Positions 34,881 through 43,338 of a stretch of 49,545 nt of DNA are shown one piece after another. Source of the stretch: JAWXCM01 sp034408745 (lineage in GTDB: Bacteria > Acidobacteriota > Terriglobia > Bryobacterales > Bryobacteraceae); NCBI GenBank assembly GCA_034408745.1, contig JAWXCM010000090.1:1-49545 (forward strand), read 5' to 3'. A program made the position numbers and the translations under genes. The notes under the pieces were generated by a model. It saw only the letters and a program-made list of their open reading frames with translations. It made no database searches and was not told where the DNA came from. Each line of letters opens with the position of its first letter. The stretch's first letter is position 1.

Positions 34881-35434
34881 AGCCCCTTTTTGTTTTACTT
34901 GCCACCGCCTTGACGATGCCGGCTCAGGAATGGAGCGCGCCTGTCCATGTGCTGCATGAGTTGAAGCCTTGCGTTACGTACCGAGCAAAGCTCGTCGGGT
35001 CGCACCTGATTATTGAGGCCGCTGTCCAGCCAGGCTGGCACACGTTCACGATGGATAACGAGAAGCGAGCCTCGGAGAAGCTGGCGGGCAAGCCGTCACT
35101 CGGTGTGGACCAGCCGACGCGGTTCGAACTCACGGGTGGTCTCGAGCCCTCCGGCTGGTTTCAGTCCGAGCCCCGCGACTTCTCCAAACCCCAGCTCCGC
35201 TGGTTTAGCTGGGGCTACGAAGGCAAGGCGGTTTTCGCGACGAAGGTGACGCGCGCTGCCGGTGCTTCAGGACCCGCGCAGATCGGCATCCGGGGTCAGG
35301 CCTGCACCGACAAAACCTGCAGGAACATCGATCTAACCCTCGAACTCCCCCTGCCCGCTCCGTCCGCTGCGACGGCAGATCCGGAAGAGGTGAAGGGCCT
35401 GATCGCGGTTCGCCAGCAGGACGTTCAGAACTAA
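34877..35434 (+). CDS. DsbD-alpha-like exported protein
   Basis: A 185-residue protein with a signal peptide (MKPLFVLLATALTMPA) and a beta-sandwich like the N-terminal domain of DsbD (disulphide bond corrector family): WHTFTMDNEK near the start, then FSKPQLRWFSWGYEGKAVF and IRGQACTDKTCRN with Cys143 and Cys148, the predicted active pair. Only the periplasmic alpha domain is present; DsbD's membrane and gamma parts are not fused. The start overlaps the candidate selenoprotein's stop by 4 bp (ATGA), so they are translated together, and it is a plausible redox partner. Confidence 0.72.
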   Translation: MKPLFVLLATALTMPAQEWSAPVHVLHELKPCVTYRAKLVGSHLIIEAAVQPGWHTFTMDNEKRASEKLAGKPSLGVDQPTRFELTGGLEPSGWFQSEPRDFSKPQLRWFSWGYEGKAVFATKVTRAAGASGPAQIGIRGQACTDKTCRNIDLTLELPLPAPSAATADPEEVKGLIAVRQQDVQN

Positions 35435-35467
35435 CCGCGCTTCAGTTTTACTGCCGGTCTGAACTTG

Positions 35468-36862
35468 TCAGTGGGTTTGCACGGCATTGACCCCGTCCAA
35501 AGCTTTTTTCCACTCGGCGGCCGGGGCATTAACATCGAGATGATCCACCGCATCGAGAAACAGGTGCCTGCGCAGAAGATCATTGAAATCCCGAACGGTC
35601 GGCTGGGAATTGCACTCATGCTCGGGCGCGTTTACGCTGCAGAACTGTGTCGCTGAAGGTTCACTCGTTGTCGAGCCTGTCAGAAAGCACGACAGCCGGC
35701 TGCGTTCGTTGCGTTTCCGCATTGCTACATGGTGAAAGCTGGTCTCAGTCTCTCCGGAATGACAACCCGTGCACGAGTTGATGGAGAGGGAGAAGCGTAC
35801 CTTGTCGGTGTTGTCGCCTGGTTGCAAGTTCCTGGCGAGAGTAAGTACCGGGTGCGCTCCAACGGTCACTGTCGTCACGGAGGTGCCCAGCTTGTCGTCG
35901 ACATCGTACCGGCCGGCAAGAATCTCTTCAGGTCTCTGCTTCGCGAACGTACCAATGTCCGATTCTGGTCCCAGACAATAAAACGCTGGCTTGAACTCGC
36001 GGTCAAGTGGTTTCCGCACGAGTCCCTGTGGCGTGAACTTGTATTGCTGGACATTCCAGCTGTTATTGAAGGTCGACATAATTGTCCTGAGTCGAACCAG
36101 CTCAGCTGCTCCGGTGGCCTCGCGCAACCGTTCACCAAGATCGGTATGGTACTTTTCCGGCCAGCCGGGGACATTCAGACTGCGCCATGAGCGAACCAGA
36201 ACCTGAAAGGCTGCTTGAGACTGACAGGGAAGAACGAATTCCACGATCATGCTGAAATATCCGTCCGGACTAACCGTGAGATTCTTCGGAATGATGGCGC
36301 CGAACACGAATCGGATCTCAGCGCCGCACAGGCACGGTTGACCAGGCGGCTGATTGCATGTCCCGTCCTCGACTCGGGCAAGGTCCAGTCGGTTGACAAC
36401 AGCCAGCAGTCGAACCGGAGCACGGTCAATCGAGAACGTTTCATCGTGTCGACGCCATTCGTCCCTGAAGACCTTACCTGCCGGGATGCCTGTGAGGGAG
36501 TTCGACCAGTCGTCGATGAAACGCTGAACGTCTTCCTTCCGTTGCCGAAATCCGGCTTGCAGGACTCCGCTGAACGACCACGGTGAGTTTAGTGTGTTGT
36601 GGTCCGGATCTGACTCGAACGCCGCCGATTCCACGACGGAGGTATCCCGGATCAGAAGCACGTGCTCGGAAAACTGCTCATGGGACTGCAGTACTTCACC
36701 CGGGATCAAAAGCCTTTTACCATCAAAAGGAGCCAACAGACTTGTGGGTGCGGCAGCTCGATTTGTGTAAACCGGCTGCCGCGGTTTCGTCGCTGTCCAC
36801 AAACCCGCTGTCGCAATCACCACCACCAGACACGCTAAGACCACGACCGGGGATTTGCGCAT
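35468..36862 (-). CDS. Exported protein with a C-terminal CxxCH motif
   Basis: Started at ATG 36862 (465 residues); the longer upstream frame is poor coding. Residues 1-23 hold a hydrophobic anchor/signal (VVVLACLVVVIATAGL). The middle (RAPVRLLAVVNRLDLARVED; CNQPPGQPCLCGAE) is not recognised. Near residue 370 NSCTGCHSGETET carries C-x-x-C-H, so a haem c is likely. The protein is probably periplasmic or membrane-tethered. It lies 16 bp after the 192-residue gene, at the end of the sigma factor-kinase operon, and may be the operon's output. Function unknown. Confidence 0.68.
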   Translation of the reverse strand: MRKSPVVVLACLVVVIATAGLWTATKPRQPVYTNRAAAPTSLLAPFDGKRLLIPGEVLQSHEQFSEHVLLIRDTSVVESAAFESDPDHNTLNSPWSFSGVLQAGFRQRKEDVQRFIDDWSNSLTGIPAGKVFRDEWRRHDETFSIDRAPVRLLAVVNRLDLARVEDGTCNQPPGQPCLCGAEIRFVFGAIIPKNLTVSPDGYFSMIVEFVLPCQSQAAFQVLVRSWRSLNVPGWPEKYHTDLGERLREATGAAELVRLRTIMSTFNNSWNVQQYKFTPQGLVRKPLDREFKPAFYCLGPESDIGTFAKQRPEEILAGRYDVDDKLGTSVTTVTVGAHPVLTLARNLQPGDNTDKVRFSLSINSCTGCHSGETETSFHHVAMRKRNERSRLSCFLTGSTTSEPSATQFCSVNAPEHECNSQPTVRDFNDLLRRHLFLDAVDHLDVNAPAAEWKKALDGVNAVQTH

Positions 36863-36878
36863 GAGATTTGTCGTCGTT

Positions 36879-37457
36879 CTACAGTAGTGCCGGGGCGGAG
36901 CCGGTGTACGGAGTATTCGCAAGCGGGTGCGTATGATCGGTGTAGAAGCGGAACTTAACGAAGCAATCAGGGTTCCAGCCATCCCGACAAAGCTCTGACG
37001 CCGCATTTTGGAGAGGTCCTGCAGCCACGGCAAGCGACACGATTGTGTTTTTCTCGTCCCCGGTTACCCCCGGGAAGTAGGTAAAGTCGTCTCCTGCAAA
37101 GCCCGTCCGTACGGTGTCGTCGAAGACCATTGCGCCCAGAGCAGTGTAAAACGCTGCGGAACGGCCGGTTGTAGCGGCACCGGAATTACTGATCACGGTG
37201 GACAGTGCAGTGACGCCGACCCTGAGTCGCTGGTCCGCCAGCAGATACAGTATTTCGCCGAGTGCCATAAGAGAAACTGGGCCATGTAATTTAGGGCCCA
37301 CGATCGTTCGAATACCGTCATAGTGGTCTGACGGAATAACGATCCGGTATCCACGGGTGTCCAACGGATATGACCCCGTCGAGATTGCATTGAACAGTGT
37401 TGTCCGAAGCGCCCCATCTGTAACGAGCCGCCCGACGATTTCCCAAAAATCAACCAT
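36879..37457 (-). CDS. Unknown protein in a sigma factor/kinase operon
   Basis: A 192-residue protein with FWEIVGRLVTDGALRTTLFN near the N-terminus. This G-R-L-V-T-D-x-x-L/F-R string resembles the conserved leader-type motif of some NHLP/Os1348-like small proteins, though the match is only local. The rest (IVIPSDHYDGIRTIVGP; STVISNSGAATTGRSAAFY; CFVKFRFYTDHTHPL) is not recognised. There is no signal peptide. It overlaps the kinase stop by 8 bp, so the two are translationally coupled. It could be a kinase substrate or effector; this is an inference from position only. Confidence 0.6.
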   Translation of the reverse strand: MVDFWEIVGRLVTDGALRTTLFNAISTGSYPLDTRGYRIVIPSDHYDGIRTIVGPKLHGPVSLMALGEILYLLADQRLRVGVTALSTVISNSGAATTGRSAAFYTALGAMVFDDTVRTGFAGDDFTYFPGVTGDEKNTIVSLAVAAGPLQNAASELCRDGWNPDCFVKFRFYTDHTHPLANTPYTGSAPALL

Positions 37458-40311
37458 TTCTGCCTCCTGAAAAGCTGGAATTTAACTCCCGGTATTCCTT
37501 ACGAACTGAGCGGACAAGCCCGCAGTTCACTCCGCCCCATACTTGTAACGCTCGATCATAGAAGCGGCGGGCCTCTGCAAAACGGGACATTGTTTTTAAG
37601 CAGCGCCCTGTTTCGATCCACCCCAGCACGGCGAGGCCTGGGAAATAGTACCTGAAGATGGTCCCCTGCTGTTGCTCAAGAGCCTCCAAAGTATCGAGTT
37701 GGCCCTGGTAATCAGCGCGGCGCTTCTGACTGTCAGCAATCGACAGCAATGTGAGCGGGTCGGGCAGGAGGCCCAGAGCTTCCTGGTATGCCTTCAGCGC
37801 CGCCGGCTCATCTCCTGTCTCCAGAAGGACAGCCTCAAGGTGGATTCTGGCGCCTTTACTGCGCGTGGACGGCCACCTTCGCTCGATTTGGCGCAATGAG
37901 TTCACAGCGCGTTCACACAGCGTGTTGAGGCGCAACGAATTCGCCAGCAGGCCCCCTTCGCGGAGTGGCTGAAGATTACCCGGCGAAGGCGCCAGCGCAC
38001 AAAGTTGCTCAGTCCAGGCGCCTGCATCTCCGGGGCGGTCAGATAGCCAGCTCAGACTGCCTAGCCATGAGGTGCGAGTGTCCTTGTCGGTTTGGTCGCC
38101 GGTTGCCGTGTCGTACGCCAGGTCCGACGCAAGTGCAGTCAGCGCCTCATTAAAACGGCCCATTACAATCAGGGGGCCACAGCGCAGCAGTCGCGACCAA
38201 CGCTCCCGGTTTGCGGTCGCCGCCATGCGGTCGAAAGCCAGAAGCGCTTTGTCGTGTTCGCCCCGTCCCATGTAAGCCAGACCAGCGCCCCATTCGAAAA
38301 GCGTTGTGCTGCGGCCTTCGGCTCGAAACTGTCCATAAATACCGAGCGCCTCATCGCAAAGATTCGCCTGGGCGTGATTGGCAATCAACTCGCTGACGTT
38401 GTTGTCACTAAATGGGTTCAGCTCCACAGCTTTACGGTTGTGCGGCAGTGCGTGCCGGATCTGCCCCGTTCGTGCATGGGCAAAGGCCTTATGGCGGTGG
38501 AAGGTCGCTTCATCCGGAAAGTACACAATTAGTTTCTTGCAGGCTTCCAGAGAAGAAACATAATCGCCCACAATGTTGTAGTATCGGGATTCAATCCAGA
38601 GTTGCTCTCTCCTGCTGAGTTTGTTCCTTAGCGAAAATGCACGTTCGTAGCACGGAATGGCCGTTAACACCCGGGACTGTGTGGCAAGTGTCATCCCGCG
38701 ATATAAATGAGCCATCGCGAATGAGTCATCTGTCTGGAGGGCCTGATCGAACCAGGCAAGAGCTGCACTTGAATTGGCTCGTTCATACTCGCTGACTCCG
38801 CGATAATAGGCATCAACGGCCTCTGGAAATCGCGATGTAATCCGCTCGAGCGAAGCCCGGCCATCGTTCAAAAGCGCGGACGACTCCCCAAATTCCCACC
38901 GCAGGCGCATCGCCATTTTTTCTGCCAGGCGCAGCACATCCCGAACACTGTCTACCTGTTCGCCAAGTTGCAGCACCGGGACTTTGTCTCCTGAATGCCA
39001 TATCTCCGCCGCAAAGTGCAACGCCGAGCCCGCTGCCTTCAACTGCCCATCCAGCACCAGCGGCACTCCCTCCCGTAGTGCCGCCCGAAGCAGGTCTTCG
39101 CGCTCAGCCGGAAGCTGCGCAGACGGTTTCTGCAGCTTCAGAAGCGCAACGAGCCGTTCATCCGGCACAATCGCAAGTAGCGGCGACTGACGCAGAGCAG
39201 CGATCAACAAATTGCGGAAAACGGTACCCCGGTGTGAGTCGTCGGATCGCAGGCCGTTTAGCGCCAGGCGCTGCCTTGTCCCCAGCGCCAGCGCAGGTCG
39301 GCTCAGCCCGGCATACCCCGTGGCAGCCCCCAGCCCGAGCACGCAAAGTCCCGCCATCACCAGGCGCCGGTCAATGCCGCCCTGGAGGTGTCGAATTACC
39401 GGCTCGAGCGATTCTGGCCGGTTCTCGGGCTTTTCGGCCTGACAATCCTGAACTACTTTGTCAGTCCCGATCATTTGCTCAAGCACCTTGCCAAAGGCGT
39501 AAATGTCACTGCGCACGGTGGCGGCACGGCCGGCCAGCAACTCCGGCGCCATATAGTCCAGAGTGCCCGCCTGCAGCGACTGTTCGTTCCTCGTAGCCTC
39601 GCCTCGGAAGGCGCGGGCAAGGCCGAAGTCCGTAATCACGGCGCGACTGCCAGATGGATTCTCGACTACAACCACATTGGCCGGCTTGAAATCGCAATGG
39701 ATGATCCCGCTGCGATGCGCGGCGTGCAGCCCTTCTGCCAGCTGCAGGGCAACCCGCCGCGCCTCTGCCGGCGAACTCCCGCTCTTCCAGTCCGGAAGCC
39801 GCTCGCCCTCCAGGTACTCCATCGCAAAGAATGGAGTGTCGCCTTCGGCAAACAAATCGAAAATCCGGCAGACGTTCGGATGCGTCACCTTTCGTGCGCT
39901 TTGAACTTCAGCAATGAACCGAGCTCGGATGCCCTCGTCCGAAGCAAGTGAGCGGCGGATTGTCTTAATGGCAACTCTTTCGTTGAGCCACTCATCCAGC
40001 GCAAGATACACCTCGCCCATCCCGCCTGCGCCCCGGGCGCCAAGCACCACGAATCGGGACGCAAGCTTCTGCCCAGTCGAAAAGACCGCCTCATCCGGAG
40101 CGGCCATCAGGTCTCGAACGAGCGTGATGGGATTATCGAGAAACTGTGCCAGTTCCGCTTTTTTGTGCTGCTGCCACAGGAGTGCCGTCGCTGCTGACAA
40201 ATCGGCGTCAGAAACGGCCTCAAGGACCTTCAGCGGGTCGTCCGCTTCGAGCATCTGCCCGAAGAGCTCCTGAACGCGATCCCAGTTCTGGTGGCCGCTC
40301 TCGTCGTGCAT
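37450..40311 (-). CDS. Ser/Thr protein kinase with TPR repeats
   Basis: Starts at ATG 40311, because the family begins near HxxWDRVQELF; ATG 40392 is an alternative that would overlap the sigma gene. About 953 residues: a short N-terminal segment, a kinase domain (LGARGAGGMGEVYLA glycine loop; A-I-K-T-I catalytic Lys; HCDFKPANVVVV catalytic loop with Asp; DFGLARAF; YMAPELLAGRA), one transmembrane helix (VMAGLCVLGLGAATGYAGL), and many TPR-like repeats to the C-terminus (for example ALAWFDQALQTDDSFAMAHL). The topology suggests a cytosolic kinase with an extracytoplasmic sensor. It follows a TIGR02999-type sigma factor, typical of these kinases. The gene is intact. Confidence 0.9.
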   Translation of the reverse strand: MHDESGHQNWDRVQELFGQMLEADDPLKVLEAVSDADLSAATALLWQQHKKAELAQFLDNPITLVRDLMAAPDEAVFSTGQKLASRFVVLGARGAGGMGEVYLALDEWLNERVAIKTIRRSLASDEGIRARFIAEVQSARKVTHPNVCRIFDLFAEGDTPFFAMEYLEGERLPDWKSGSSPAEARRVALQLAEGLHAAHRSGIIHCDFKPANVVVVENPSGSRAVITDFGLARAFRGEATRNEQSLQAGTLDYMAPELLAGRAATVRSDIYAFGKVLEQMIGTDKVVQDCQAEKPENRPESLEPVIRHLQGGIDRRLVMAGLCVLGLGAATGYAGLSRPALALGTRQRLALNGLRSDDSHRGTVFRNLLIAALRQSPLLAIVPDERLVALLKLQKPSAQLPAEREDLLRAALREGVPLVLDGQLKAAGSALHFAAEIWHSGDKVPVLQLGEQVDSVRDVLRLAEKMAMRLRWEFGESSALLNDGRASLERITSRFPEAVDAYYRGVSEYERANSSAALAWFDQALQTDDSFAMAHLYRGMTLATQSRVLTAIPCYERAFSLRNKLSRREQLWIESRYYNIVGDYVSSLEACKKLIVYFPDEATFHRHKAFAHARTGQIRHALPHNRKAVELNPFSDNNVSELIANHAQANLCDEALGIYGQFRAEGRSTTLFEWGAGLAYMGRGEHDKALLAFDRMAATANRERWSRLLRCGPLIVMGRFNEALTALASDLAYDTATGDQTDKDTRTSWLGSLSWLSDRPGDAGAWTEQLCALAPSPGNLQPLREGGLLANSLRLNTLCERAVNSLRQIERRWPSTRSKGARIHLEAVLLETGDEPAALKAYQEALGLLPDPLTLLSIADSQKRRADYQGQLDTLEALEQQQGTIFRYYFPGLAVLGWIETGRCLKTMSRFAEARRFYDRALQVWGGVNCGLVRSVRKEYRELNSSFSGGRNG

Positions 40312-40372
40312 ATCACCCACTGCCCTCTTTTGGCGTAATTCTGATCCCGGAAGGGACATCGCGGCCTGAAGT

Positions 40373-40930
40373 TTATTTTTCGAGGACGCCATACAACCAG
40401 GCGCGAGCCGCAGCCCAGTCTCGCTTCACAGTCCGCTCATTCACTCCGAGAACTTCGGCAATCTCGACTTCGCTCATTCCGGCAAAGAAACGCAGTTCTA
40501 CGACTCTTGCCTGGCGGGGAGCAATCAGGGCCAGACGGGTTAGGGCCTCATCCAGGTCCGATACCAGCGTGCACTGATCCGCTGCAATTTCGAGACCCGC
40601 ATCGAGGCTGATGCACGGAATACCTGCTCCGCGCTTGCCCGCACTTCGCTGGCGCGCGTAGTCCACCAAAATATGTCGCATCACCTGCGCGGCAACGGAA
40701 AAGAAATGCGTGCGGCTCGTGAACGGCGATTCTCGCTGGGTCAGTCGGAGATAAGCTTCATTCACGAGAGCGGTTGGCTGAAGTGTGTGGTTTGGTCGCT
40801 CGTTCCGTAAGTAGGAAGCGGCGATCACCCTAAGTTCGCGGTAGATGGACGAGACAAGGCTCGATTTCGCCAGCTCGTCGCCCTGTGCGACGCGTTGCAG
40901 GAGATCGGTGATCTCGTCGTCCGCATTCAT
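40373..40930 (-). CDS. ECF-like RNA polymerase sigma factor (TIGR02999-type)
   Basis: Starts at ATG 40930, giving 185 residues. Region 2 is recognisable (VNEAYLRLT; FFSVAAQVMRHILVDYARQR), then region 4 (LTRLALIAPRQARVVELRFF, ending in MSEVEIAEVLGVNERTVKRD, a helix-turn-helix). This form, with a short linker and a C-terminal RDWAAARAWLYG, is the TIGR02999-like class found beside TPR-carrying Ser/Thr kinases in Acidobacteria and Planctomycetes. The next gene on the strand is such a kinase, 61 bp on. No anti-sigma factor is seen. The kinase may control it, which is a hypothesis. Confidence 0.88.
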   Translation of the reverse strand: MNADDEITDLLQRVAQGDELAKSSLVSSIYRELRVIAASYLRNERPNHTLQPTALVNEAYLRLTQRESPFTSRTHFFSVAAQVMRHILVDYARQRSAGKRGAGIPCISLDAGLEIAADQCTLVSDLDEALTRLALIAPRQARVVELRFFAGMSEVEIAEVLGVNERTVKRDWAAARAWLYGVLEK

Positions 40931-41169
40931 TAGGTCACTTATTCTACCCGACTTCGCTGTGAAGTCAAAGAAAGGCCACGCGTTTCCCGTGGTTCTTCGC
41001 GCACCTTCCTGTGCCGGCATCCCCGTACGTTTTCCGGTAAAACTGGCACGAAAGCCAGGCAGTGACTGTTTTGCCCCGCGCCGGGTTGACGCAAATTGCG
41101 ACGCAGCGCGATTATGACTGTCCCGTTCTCGACGAATACTACGCTTCCGATATAGAAAGGGAACTACCG

Positions 41170-42567
41170 ATGAAAAACTGATTTCCCCATTGGCTTTCGT
41201 AGCTGTCGCGTTCGCCGCCATCCCAGGCAAAATCACGATTACGGGTCCGGACTCCATCAACTTTGCCGAAACGGCGAACCGAAGATTTGAGTTTTCCGCA
41301 ACCGTGGCTGGCGACAACTGCAAGGCCACCACCGTAGTCTGGACATTCCAGCCGCGCACGGGAATAAAGCTTACTCCCAGGCCCAACAACGGGGTGGTAA
41401 TGGATCGTTCGAACTATCCGAACATGACGGTCGGCTCAACCAGTATCATAACGCTCGCGGCCAGCGGCAACACCGGCTGCGCGGCTGAGGCGACGTATGT
41501 TGTCACCATCACCAGCATGCAAAATATGCAGGGTGGGCTGTTTGAGCGCAGTATCCTGGGAATGGAGTGGGCTGGCGCAGCCTCGGCAGAGCTGAAAAAC
41601 CGCGTCGTCGCGGATTTCTACATTTCGGCTCCCCTTCTTCGGTCAAAGAAAGAATCTGGCTCGCCATTGTGGGACGCACCGAGTTCCGCAGACTGTTCAA
41701 CCTCACGGGGTTGTCCAGCACGAGTGTAAACCTCGTCGCCGGAAGCGGAATCGTAACGCCCGTCGATCCGCTGAAGACGGCAATTGACTACGCCGCACCA
41801 GAAAGAGGTACTGACGCCTATAACAACCTGCTGACCCGATTTCCCGGTCTGGTGACCAGACCGGTGCCTCGGAACAAGAATGGGCAGGATGTACCTCTCC
41901 AGAATCTCACCGTCCTGGCCGGCGACCGGCACCGTTTCCTGCGTGAATATTTCGGCGGTTTCCAGATTCAGAGTCACTACTACGACGACTCACGCCAGCC
42001 AACCCAGCACATGGAACTTCCGGTTCTCAAACGGCGACCTCGAAAGGAAACCTCTTGTCCTGAATCCCCCTGCGCTCAAAGCCAACGAAAGGGTGGACCG
42101 CACCGCACTCGGCACAGCGCTGCTTCAGGCCAATCCCAACAGCCGGGACAATTGGCGTTTCGGTATTGGCTTCGATCTTGTTCGCACTATCAAGAATCTG
42201 GGCGGCAGTACGCCGAAAGAAGCCGACCCCATCGGCGGAACCTAAAACGGCGGAACCCTCGAAGCGCTCAAAGCCGGCGATCCTGTGAAATCTTCTGTCC
42301 CATTCAGACCGATACCAGAACTACAGCGGGATTTCCAGTGGTGCCTCGGGAAGCGGACCGCAATCGAGGTGCGCTAAGCCGGACATCATCAGGGACGAAG
42401 TTAGTTTACGGAATCTCGCTGAGAGAAATAAGCTTCCCACCCAACTGTTTTCAATGTGATCGCAGCTCGATGTCCGGGTGCCGAGTCCATTCAGCAACAT
42501 CGTCACGGCGGGTAATCTGGCGAGTCAGACGTTTTTCCGCGCGCCTTATGCCCGCTTCACGATCTGA
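41170..42567 (+). pseudogene. Secreted hypothetical protein, multiple frameshifts and nonsense codons
   Basis: ATG 41170 behind AAAGGGAA reads only MKN before TGA; adding one A to the A5 run (41173-41177) gives MKKLISPLAFVAVAFAA, a signal peptide, followed by PGKITITGPDSINFAETANR and ERSILGMEWAGAASAELKNR, then YISAPLL. The frame shifts near 41640, again near 41970, hits TAA at 42243 (after DPIGGT) and TGA at 42457, and resumes each time. The last piece ends FRAPYARFTI at TGA 42565. The family is not named; the ISAPL-type segment recalls acidobacterial secreted or outer-membrane proteins. It is clearly degenerate unless the sequence is poor. Confidence 0.65.
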
Positions 42568-42746
42568 AGCCGAAACACCGCCGCGCACGTGCGTTCGATG
42601 TGGTCGAGCGCCAAATCCCGATAGTCTTCCGGGGTCAGCAGGCCTTCTTCGGCAATATCGTCCGGAACCAGCTGTGCGCCCAACACCAGAATGCGCGTGA
42701 CCGTTCTGCCTGGGGCCAGGTTGGTCATTTTTCTGACCGAATCCAT
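42546..42746 (-). CDS. Small hypothetical protein
   Basis: A 66-residue protein from ATG 42746 with GGGAG seven bases upstream. Sequence: MDSVRKMTNLAPGRTVTRIL, then LGAQLVPDDIAEEGLLTPED and a helical end (IERTCAAVFRLQIVKRA). It is soluble and not recognised. Its 3' end overlaps the convergent pseudogene by 22 bp. Confidence 0.5.
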   Translation of the reverse strand: MDSVRKMTNLAPGRTVTRILVLGAQLVPDDIAEEGLLTPEDYRDLALDHIERTCAAVFRLQIVKRA

Positions 42747-42940
42747 GCTAACTCCCTGCGATTGCGGTGAACCGGTCCGGCTGGCGACAGCACCTGTGTG
42801 CCTTCGCCCCTGAACCCGTGCCGCGCCCGCGCTATGTGATTTCGAATATGAGACTCCGACCAGGCAAATACGGTGTCGAACTCTTATGAGGGCAAATGCC
42901 ATACCCCCCATGCGAGGGCGTTATCCACGGTTAGTTGCCG

Positions 42941-43249
42941 TTACCTCGGGGGTGAGCCGCCGCTCAGCAACTCCAGCAGCTCGCACTTTACCGCGTGTTC
43001 CTTTGGAGTGCGGCCGCTGCCCCGCTCCAGCCAGTCGAGCAGTTTCCGAACGTCAACGCAATGTTCCGGCCCTGTGATCTCGATCCGCAGCCGCGTCGCT
43101 GGCCCCGGCGCCAGCTGATCCGGCATCGGCATCTGGCGGAACGCCGCAATCGCACGCAGGCCAGCCTCATACAGTGAGTCGGCCACAACGTCGACCCGAT
43201 GTTCTACGCCAGTGGTGTCGAGGTACGAAACAGTGCAGGAGCGAGCCAT
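42941..43249 (-). CDS. Small conserved hypothetical protein
   Basis: A 102-residue protein when started at ATG 43249: MARSCTVSYLDTTGVEHRVD, then VVADSLYEAGLRAIAAF. This N-terminal pattern (a short beta-hairpin followed by SLYEA-x-x-A-x-x-AF) is one I have seen in many small hypothetical proteins of Acidobacteria and related soil bacteria. The C-terminus is Arg/Leu-rich (KLLDWLERGSGRTPKEH). No function is known. There is no partner in an operon. Confidence 0.6.
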   Translation of the reverse strand: MARSCTVSYLDTTGVEHRVDVVADSLYEAGLRAIAAFRQMPMPDQLAPGPATRLRIEITGPEHCVDVRKLLDWLERGSGRTPKEHAVKCELLELLSGGSPPR

Positions 43250-43338
43250 GTCTCTTCCAGCATACTTCGCCGTTTGTTCGCCATTGCTGTTGCGGCACCA
43301 GTCCACGTTCCGCCGTCGCCCGGCGTCTTACCTGCTAA

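Noticed and set aside
42457..42459. In-frame TGA as a second selenocysteine codon
   Set aside because: There is no hairpin of SECIS type after it, no Cys partner before it, and the gene is broken elsewhere by frameshifts and a TAA.
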